From: Myxococcota bacterium
Lineage (GTDB): Bacteria; Myxococcota_A; UBA9160; SZUA-336
Length of the DNA stretch: 35,436 bases
Direction: 5' to 3'
NCBI GenBank assembly: GCA_035498015.1
Contig: DATKAO010000244.1
Location: forward strand, 1-35,436
Of the stretch, positions 27,688 to 35,436 are shown piece after piece. The notes below the pieces were generated by a model. It did not search any database, was not told where the DNA came from, and worked only from the letters and a program-made list of their open reading frames with translations. Positions within the stretch are counted from its first letter, which is position 1. Every line of letters begins with the position of its first letter. The translations under genes and the position numbers were made by a program.

Positions 27688-27736
27688 CCCACGTGCTGAA
27701 GGTCGCGCCGGCCGTACGAAGCAGCCCGCCGGGCGT

Positions 27737-28840
27737 TCAGGCGGCCACGGGAGTGTCCGGCGCGGGCCCCACGTAGCGCGACGCGGGCCGGATGAGCCGC
27801 CCGCCGCGCGCCTGCTCGTCGACGTGCGCGAGCCAGCCCGCGACGCGCGCCACCGCGAAGGTGGGCGAGAACAGCTCCTGCGGCAGCCCGATCGCGTCGA
27901 GGATCACCGCCGTGTAGAACTCGACGTTGGCCGCGAGCCGGCGCTCCGGGCGGCGCTCGCCCAGCGACGCGACCGCGACCGCCTCTACGGCGCGCGCCAG
28001 GTCGAGCCGGTCGCTGCGCAGACCGCCCGTGCGCAGCCGCTCCACCGCGCGCTCGAGCACCGCCGCACGCGGGTCGCGCACGCGGTACACGCGGTGGCCC
28101 ATGCCCATGATGCGCCGGCCCGCCGCGAGCTCGTCGGCGATCCAGCCCGCCGCGCGGCCGGGCGTGCCGATCGCGTCGAGCATGGCCAGCACCGGCCCGG
28201 GCGCGCCCCCGTGCCTGGGGCCCTTCAACGCGCCCAGCGCCGCCACCACGGCCGACACCGGGTCCGACTCCGTCGACGCCACCACGCGCGCGGTGAAGGT
28301 CGAGGCGTTCATGCCGTGATCGGCGGCGGTCACGAGATAGGCGTCGAGCGCCTGGCTGCGCGCGGGATCAGTGCCGTGTGCGCTGGCCATGCGCAGGTAG
28401 TCGGCAGCGTGCGAGAGGCTCGGGTCGGGCGCGAGCGCCGGGACGCCGCGGCGCTTGCGCGCCCAGGCCGCCGCGAACACCGCCACCGCGGCCGTGAGCT
28501 CGACGTGCAGCTCCGCCGGGTCGATCGCGCTGGCGCGCAGGTGCGCGAGCGCCGCGCGCAGACACTCCATGCCGTCGGCCCCCTCGAGTGAGTCGCCCAG
28601 GTGGGGCAAGCGGCCGAACGCGCGCACGCGCGCGCGCCCCAGGCTGGCCCGCAGCGCCGCGTGCTCCGCCGGCGCCGGCAGCGCTCCGTGCCAGAGCAGC
28701 GCGCACACCGCCTCGAAGTCGTTGGCGAGCGCGAGCGCTTCCACGTCGTGCCCGCGAATCACCAGCCGCCCGAGCTCGCCGTCCACGTCGCTGAGCTGGG
28801 TGTCGGCTACCACCACGCCTTCCAGACCGTCCGAGGTCAT
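27737..28840 (-). CDS. Citrate synthase / 2-methylcitrate synthase
   Basis: A 367-residue type-II citrate synthase fold. Residues seen are the oxaloacetate-binding His175 (TAADHGMNAST), catalytic His210 (GPRHGG), His249 (GMGHRVYRVRDPR) and, at the position of the third catalytic residue, Glu307 (NVEFYTA) instead of the usual Asp. It condenses acetyl-CoA or propionyl-CoA with oxaloacetate; the sequence does not decide between the two. It is somewhat shorter than classical GltA because the N-terminal domain is trimmed. ATG 28840 has AGGAGA upstream. It is divergent from a second citrate synthase fused to a DNA-binding domain, with a palindromic operator-like site between them. Confidence 0.88.
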   Translation of the reverse strand: MTSDGLEGVVVADTQLSDVDGELGRLVIRGHDVEALALANDFEAVCALLWHGALPAPAEHAALRASLGRARVRAFGRLPHLGDSLEGADGMECLRAALAHLRASAIDPAELHVELTAAVAVFAAAWARKRRGVPALAPDPSLSHAADYLRMASAHGTDPARSQALDAYLVTAADHGMNASTFTARVVASTESDPVSAVVAALGALKGPRHGGAPGPVLAMLDAIGTPGRAAGWIADELAAGRRIMGMGHRVYRVRDPRAAVLERAVERLRTGGLRSDRLDLARAVEAVAVASLGERRPERRLAANVEFYTAVILDAIGLPQELFSPTFAVARVAGWLAHVDEQARGGRLIRPASRYVGPAPDTPVAA

Positions 28841-28887
28841 CGCTTTTCTCCTGGTTGTTGGCTCTTACGTTGCCGCTTCCGCTGGAC

Positions 28888-28905
28888 TTGATCAACGTTG
28901 ATCAA
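28888..28905. promoter_or_regulatory. Perfect 18-bp palindromic operator between divergent citrate synthases
   Basis: TTGATCAACGTTGATCAA is an exact palindrome made of two copies of the octamer TTGATCAA, itself palindromic, whose starts are 10 bp apart. A further TCAATCAAG follows to 28914. This AT-rich site stands out in GC-rich DNA and lies in the 84-base gap between the two starts. If the left octamer serves as the -35 (TTGATC, 28888-28893), AGATAT at 28913-28918 is 19 bases away, the long spacing typical of MerR-controlled promoters. The N-terminal HTH of the adjacent fusion is the natural candidate ligand. Confidence 0.7.
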
Positions 28906-28924
28906 TCAATCAAGATATCGTTCC

Positions 28925-30139
28925 ATGAAGCGGGACGACCGGATGAGCTCGCGCGAGGCGGCGGACTTCCTCGGGATCAAGCTCGAGACCCTGTACGCGT
29001 ACGCGAGCCGGGGGCTGGTGGCGGGCGCGCGCGCGGCGGGCGAGCGCGGGCGGCGGTACACACGCGCCGATCTCGAAGGGCTGCGCGCGCGCGCCGCCGG
29101 GCCCGCGGCCTCGGCGCTGCGCTTCGGCGAGCCGGTGCTCGACACGCGCATCACGCGCTTGACTCCCGAGGGTCCGGAGTACCGGGGCCGGCCCGCGGTC
29201 GAGCTGGCGCGCGCGGGTACGCCGTTCGCCGCGGTCGCCGAGCTGCTGTGGACCGGCGCCCTGCCGGAGCGCCGCCCGCACTGGCCGGAAGGCCCCGCGC
29301 TCCCGGCGCGCGAGCTGGCGCGGCTCGTGCCGCGCGACGCGTCGCCGCTGGCCGCGCTGGCGCTCGCGCTGCCGGCGCTGGCCGCCGCCGACCCGCTGCG
29401 CTTCGACGCGCGCCCCGAAGCCGTGTGCGAGCGGGCGCGGCGGCTGATTCCGCGCCTGGCGGCCTCGCTCGCGCTGGCGCTCGATCCGGGGCGCGTGCCG
29501 GCGGCGCTGGCCGCGACCGATCCCACGCGCGCGCTCGCCGCTGCGCTCGGCGTGCCGGCGCGCGGCAAGTCACTCGCGCTGCTCGAGACCGCGCTCGTGC
29601 TCCTGGCCGACCACGAGCTGAACGCCTCGACCTTCGCGGCGCGCGTGGCGGCGTCGACCGGCGCCGACCTGTACGCGTGTCTCTCGGCCGGGGTCGCCGC
29701 GCTGTCCGGCCCGCTGCATGGCGGCGCCAGCGAGCAGGTCGAGATGCTCGTGCGCGAGGCGGGCGATCCGGCAGGCGCGGCCGCCGCCGTGCGCGACCGC
29801 ATGCGGCGCGGCGAGTTACTGCCGGGCTTCGGCCACCCGCTCTACCCCGACGGCGACCCGCGCCACCCGCCGCTGTTCGCGGCCGCGCTGGCCCTCGCCC
29901 CCCGCAGCCCGCGCGTGCGCACGATCGCGGCGATCGTGGCGGCCATGGAGGCCGCGGGCCGGGCCCGGCCCAACGTCGACACCTCGCTGGCCGCAGCCTG
30001 CGCCGCGCTCGACCTGCCCCAGGGCCTGGGCGGCGCCCTGTTTGCGATCGGCCGGTCAGCCGGCTGGGTGGCCCACGTGCTCGAGCAGAGTGAGACGAAG
30101 GCCGTTCTGCGCCCGCGCGCCCGCTTCATCTCCGATTGA
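28925..30139 (+). CDS. Citrate synthase fused to an N-terminal MerR/excisionase-type HTH
   Basis: A 404-residue protein (from ATG 28925). Residues 7-55 form a helix-turn-helix (SSREAADFLGIKLETLYAYA, then RRYTRADLEGL, as in MerR/HTH_17 domains). The rest is a citrate synthase fold with His230 (LADHELNAST), His265 (GPLHGG), His304 (GFGHPLYPDGDPR) and Asp352 (RPNVDTSLA), so the catalytic triad is retained even though the usual FYS after Asp is TSL. It may be an active enzyme, a regulator sensing citrate-synthase substrates, or both. A TTG at 28898 also opens the frame but lies inside the palindrome; ATG 28943 is another choice. No good Shine-Dalgarno is visible. Confidence 0.87.
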   Translation: MKRDDRMSSREAADFLGIKLETLYAYASRGLVAGARAAGERGRRYTRADLEGLRARAAGPAASALRFGEPVLDTRITRLTPEGPEYRGRPAVELARAGTPFAAVAELLWTGALPERRPHWPEGPALPARELARLVPRDASPLAALALALPALAAADPLRFDARPEAVCERARRLIPRLAASLALALDPGRVPAALAATDPTRALAAALGVPARGKSLALLETALVLLADHELNASTFAARVAASTGADLYACLSAGVAALSGPLHGGASEQVEMLVREAGDPAGAAAAVRDRMRRGELLPGFGHPLYPDGDPRHPPLFAAALALAPRSPRVRTIAAIVAAMEAAGRARPNVDTSLAAACAALDLPQGLGGALFAIGRSAGWVAHVLEQSETKAVLRPRARFISD

Positions 30140-30217
30140 CTTCGCTTGGGCCTCGTTCGCGACTCAGCACGAAGACTCACACGGGGGGGCGTGTTAGCCT
30201 GACCTCGAGGAGGCGGC

Positions 30218-31612
<1,395 letters not shown>

Positions 31613-31615
31613 CTC

Positions 31616-31993
31616 GTGGCGAGACCGCTGGTGCTGGTGGTCGAAGACCGGCCGATGAACGCGAAGCTCTTGCGCGACGTGCTGGTGGCGAGCGGCTACG
31701 ACGTGGTCGAGACCGAGACCGCCGAGGCGGGCATCGCGCTGGCCAAGGAGCGCCTGCCCGCGCTGATCCTGATGGACATCCAGCTGCCGGGCATGGACGG
31801 CATGGCGGCCCTGCGCGAGCTCAAACGCGAGCCGGCGACCGCGAAGATCCCCGTCGTGGCAGTCACCGCCTCGGCCATGCCGCTGGAGCGCGCGTCGATC
31901 CTGCGCGCCGGCTTCGACGGCTACCAGGCCAAGCCGATCTCGGTGAAAGACCTCCTGGCCGAGGTGCGCCGGCTGGTCCCGGGCCAGGGGTGA
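31616..31993 (+). CDS. Stand-alone response regulator receiver (DivK/CheY-like)
   Basis: A 125-residue receiver domain with no output domain: acidic pair in VVEDRP, phospho-acceptor Asp54 (ILMDIQLPGMDG), the signalling Thr/Ser region VTASAMP and Lys106 (YQAKPIS). It most resembles DivK-type single-domain regulators, which relay phosphate or bind other kinases. The GTG start at 31616 follows GGAGGAG, three bases after the kinase stop; the small gap suggests translational coupling with the kinase. It sits between the kinase and a receiver-cyclase gene, so phosphate could be shared between the two receivers. Confidence 0.9.
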   Translation: MARPLVLVVEDRPMNAKLLRDVLVASGYDVVETETAEAGIALAKERLPALILMDIQLPGMDGMAALRELKREPATAKIPVVAVTASAMPLERASILRAGFDGYQAKPISVKDLLAEVRRLVPGQG

Positions 31994-31997
31994 CTCG

Positions 31998-33113
31998 ATG
32001 AGCGCCGGCAGCCGCGTCCTGGTCGTCGACGACACTCCGCGCAACGCGAAGCTCCTGGCCGACCTGCTGGCCGCCAACGGCTTCCAGGTTGCGACCGCGA
32101 GCTCCGGCGCCGAGGCGCTCGAGTCACTCGCCAAGGAGCCCGCCGACCTGGTGCTGCTCGACGTGGTCATGCCCGGTCTCTCCGGCTACGACGTGTGCCG
32201 CGAGGTGCGCAAACGCGAGCACGGCGGCTACCTGCCGATCATCCTGGTCACCGCGCTCGACCCCGAAGAGGAGCGCATGCGCGGGCTCGAAGCCGGCGCC
32301 GACGACTTCCTGACCAAGCCGGTGAACCTGGGCGAGGTGCTGGGCCGCGTGCGCTCGCTCCTGCGCATCCGCACGCTGCACGAGACGGTGCGCGCGCAGG
32401 CGCAGGAGCTCGCGGACTGGAACCGCGAGCTCGAGGGGCGCGTGCGCGAGCAGGTGGCGGAGCTGGAGCGACTCACCCGCCTGAAGCGCTTCCTCGCGCC
32501 GCAGGTGGCCGAGGCGATCGCCGCCGGCGGGCTCGAGATCCTGCGCCCGCACCGCCGGCGAGTCACCGTGGTGTTCCTCGACCTGCGCGGCTTCACGGCC
32601 TTCGCCGAGTCGTCCGAGCCGGAAGAGGTGATGGAGCTCTTGCGCGAGTACCACGCGCACATGGGCCGGCTCGTGGTCGCGCACCAGGGCACGCTCGAGC
32701 GCTTCACCGGCGACGGAATGATGGTGTTCTTCAACGACCCGATCGAGCTCGCCGACCCCGAGCTCGAAGCCGTCACCATGGCGCTCGAGATGCGCGCCGC
32801 CGCGGCCCGGCTGTCCGAGTCGTGGCGCCGGCGCGGCCACGCGCTCGAGCTCGGCATGGGCATCACGCACGGCTACGCGACGCTGGGCGCGATCGGCTTC
32901 GACGAGCGCCAGGACTACGCCGCGATCGGCAGGGTCACGAACCAGGCCGCCCGCCTGTGCGAGGCCGCCGCGGCCGGCCAGATCCTGATCTCCGAGCGCC
33001 TGCGCGCAGAGATCGAGTCACGCATCGACACCGAGCCCGTAGGCGAGCTGGCCCTGAAGGGCTTCCACCGGCCGGTCCCGGCGCACAACGTGCTGCAGCT
33101 CCGCGCTCGATGA
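31998..33113 (+). CDS. Response regulator with class III nucleotidyl cyclase output
   Basis: A 371-residue protein. Residues 1-120 are a receiver (VVDDTP, phospho-acceptor Asp55 in LLDVVMPG, Lys108 in TKPV). A helical linker (about 130-165) leads to a class III adenylyl/guanylyl cyclase domain. Metal ligands are Asp195 (FLDLRGF) and Asp239 (TGDGMMVFF); transition-state residues Asn315 and Arg319 lie in RVTNQAARL. At base-selecting positions, the usual Lys is Arg235 and the usual Asp/Thr is Ala308, so nucleotide specificity is unclear. It should make cAMP or cGMP when its receiver is phosphorylated by the upstream kinase. The stop overlaps the next ATG (ATGA). Confidence 0.9.
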   Translation: MSAGSRVLVVDDTPRNAKLLADLLAANGFQVATASSGAEALESLAKEPADLVLLDVVMPGLSGYDVCREVRKREHGGYLPIILVTALDPEEERMRGLEAGADDFLTKPVNLGEVLGRVRSLLRIRTLHETVRAQAQELADWNRELEGRVREQVAELERLTRLKRFLAPQVAEAIAAGGLEILRPHRRRVTVVFLDLRGFTAFAESSEPEEVMELLREYHAHMGRLVVAHQGTLERFTGDGMMVFFNDPIELADPELEAVTMALEMRAAAARLSESWRRRGHALELGMGITHGYATLGAIGFDERQDYAAIGRVTNQAARLCEAAAAGQILISERLRAEIESRIDTEPVGELALKGFHRPVPAHNVLQLRAR

Positions 33114-33535
33114 AGCGCGCCTGCGCGCTCGCCCTGGCGGCGCTCGCCTGCGCCGGGCCGGGTCCCTCGCTGGAGTGCCGGGTCAACGTTCCGGCGCTGT
33201 ACCTGCAGCCGGGCGCGGAGCTCGTCCCGCCGCCGGACGGCGAGCCCGAGCCCGTGCGCTACACGCGCGCCTACCAGGCCTTCTGGTGGAATTGCGTGGC
33301 CGTGCGCGCGCGCCGGCTCGACGCGCGCTGTCCGTTCACTTGCAGCGGCACGCCGGCTGCGAGCGACGGCTGCGCCGAGGGCAGCAGCGACGCGACGCGC
33401 GACATCGACTCACTCCTGCAGCGCTTCCCACCGGGGCGCGTCCAATCCTACCTGACCTCGCTCGCCGCCCAGCCCGAGGCGCGCGAGAAGCTGGCGGCGT
33501 ACTTCGGCAACACGCCGCGGGCCTGGTTGCCCTAG
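33110..33535 (+). CDS. Small Cys-rich exported protein, possible lipoprotein
   Basis: A 141-residue protein with a hydrophobic N-terminal signal ([19 protein letters not shown]). The cysteine in ALAALAC could be lipidated, although the -3 residue is Ala rather than Leu. The mature part has a [20 protein letters not shown] stretch followed by PFTC, and a later DGCAEG, suggesting disulfides. No known domain was recognised. The ATG at 33110 overlaps the cyclase stop by four bases, so it is translated with the signalling genes and might be an envelope partner of the pathway. That link is inference from position only. Confidence 0.72.
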   Translation: MKRACALALAALACAGPGPSLECRVNVPALYLQPGAELVPPPDGEPEPVRYTRAYQAFWWNCVAVRARRLDARCPFTCSGTPAASDGCAEGSSDATRDIDSLLQRFPPGRVQSYLTSLAAQPEAREKLAAYFGNTPRAWLP

Positions 33536-33587
33536 CCGACTCAACTGCAGGCGGCGATCGGTCGATCCCTCCCGCGTGAACCACGCC

Positions 33588-33908
33588 ATGACCACGACCG
33601 CCTTCGAGCTGCCGGGCTACCGGGTAGGCCGGACGCTCGGCCTGGTGCGCGGCATCACCGTCCGCTCGCGCTCGATCTTCGGCACGATCGGCGGCTCGCT
33701 GCAGACGCTGGTAGGCGGGAACATCACCCTGTTCACGTCGCTGTGCGAGCGCACGCGCGCGGAGGCGTTCGAGATGATGCTCCAGCACGCGACTCAGATG
33801 GGCGCGAACGCGGTGATCGGCGTGCGCTACGACGCGACCGAGGTCATGCAGGGCGTGACCGAGGTGCTGTGCTACGGCACGGCCGTGGTGGCCGAGCCGG
33901 TGCGCTGA
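33588..33908 (+). CDS. YbjQ-family (DUF74/UPF0145) protein
   Basis: A 106-residue protein of the YbjQ family: [28 protein letters not shown], the helix [19 protein letters not shown] and the signature [17 protein letters not shown], ending in a CYGTAVV strand. YbjQ proteins form pentamers with a dodecin- or heavy-metal-binding-domain-like fold; their function is not established. ATG 33588 is preferred because it lines up with the family start; a GTG at 33576 would add four residues. It lies 52 bases after the exported protein gene and converges on the branching-enzyme gene with nine bases between the stops. Confidence 0.85.
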   Translation: MTTTAFELPGYRVGRTLGLVRGITVRSRSIFGTIGGSLQTLVGGNITLFTSLCERTRAEAFEMMLQHATQMGANAVIGVRYDATEVMQGVTEVLCYGTAVVAEPVR

Positions 33909-33917
33909 GCCCGCGAC

Positions 33918-35436
<1,519 letters not shown>

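Noticed and set aside
28898-28924. TTG 28898 as the start of the HTH-citrate synthase
   Set aside because: It would put the first codons inside the palindrome and add nine residues before the HTH; no ribosome site supports it.

Overview
The window is about 35.4 kb of very GC-rich bacterial chromosome, roughly 72% G+C by eye. It is packed with about 37 protein genes, and no intergenic gap exceeds 300 bases; the longest is 16742-17012. The cell is most likely Gram-negative: there are lipobox signal peptides, a Bat/MoxR cluster typical of diderm bacteria, a NupC carrier and NtrB/NtrC-type signalling. GTG and TTG starts, 4-base ATGA/GTGA stop-start overlaps and long antisense shadow frames are everywhere. 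A deltaproteobacterial-type lineage (Myxococcota or a Binatota-like group) is a reasonable guess but is inference. I see no rRNA, tRNA, CRISPR, phage or insertion sequence, so this looks like core and housekeeping chromosome rather than an island.

Layout. (1) 1-5855, plus strand: the end of a MoxR ATPase, then DUF58, a BatD-like lipoprotein, BatA, a BatB-BatC fusion and BatD, all overlapping. (2) 5817-10722, minus strand: moeA, mobA, an amidase, a luciferase-like flavin oxidoreductase and a GNAT acetyltransferase. (3) 10814-15245, plus strand: an NtrB-like kinase, an NtrC-like sigma-54 activator, thiE and a NupC nucleoside carrier. (4) 15239-16741, minus strand: a RegA-like response regulator and a histidine kinase. 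(5) 17013-21241, minus strand: gamma-carbonic-anhydrase-like protein, histidine phosphatase, ketopantoate reductase-like protein, VOC protein and a long PLP enzyme, joined by stop-start overlaps. (6) 21294-24285, plus strand: asd and acetoacetyl-CoA synthetase. (7) 24288-28840, minus strand: citrate synthase, an unrecognised protein, an alpha/beta hydrolase, a lipoprotein and an acyl-CoA-dehydrogenase-like flavoprotein. (8) 28925-30139, plus strand: a second citrate synthase carrying an N-terminal helix-turn-helix. (9) 30218-33535, plus strand: a membrane histidine kinase, a stand-alone receiver, a receiver-cyclase and a small Cys-rich exported protein. (10) 33588-33908: a YbjQ-family protein. 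(11) 33918-35436, minus strand: glycogen branching enzyme, cut by the window end.

The two most interesting signals are these. First, two citrate synthases are divergent, one fused to a DNA-binding domain, and the short AT-rich gap between them holds a perfect 18-bp palindrome made of two palindromic octamers exactly 10 bp apart. This looks like a self-regulating metabolic switch. Second, the word GAGTSACTC (S = C or G) and its halves GAGTCAC/GTGACTC are strongly over-represented through the whole window, on both strands and in more than one reading frame, which suggests a DNA-level signal.
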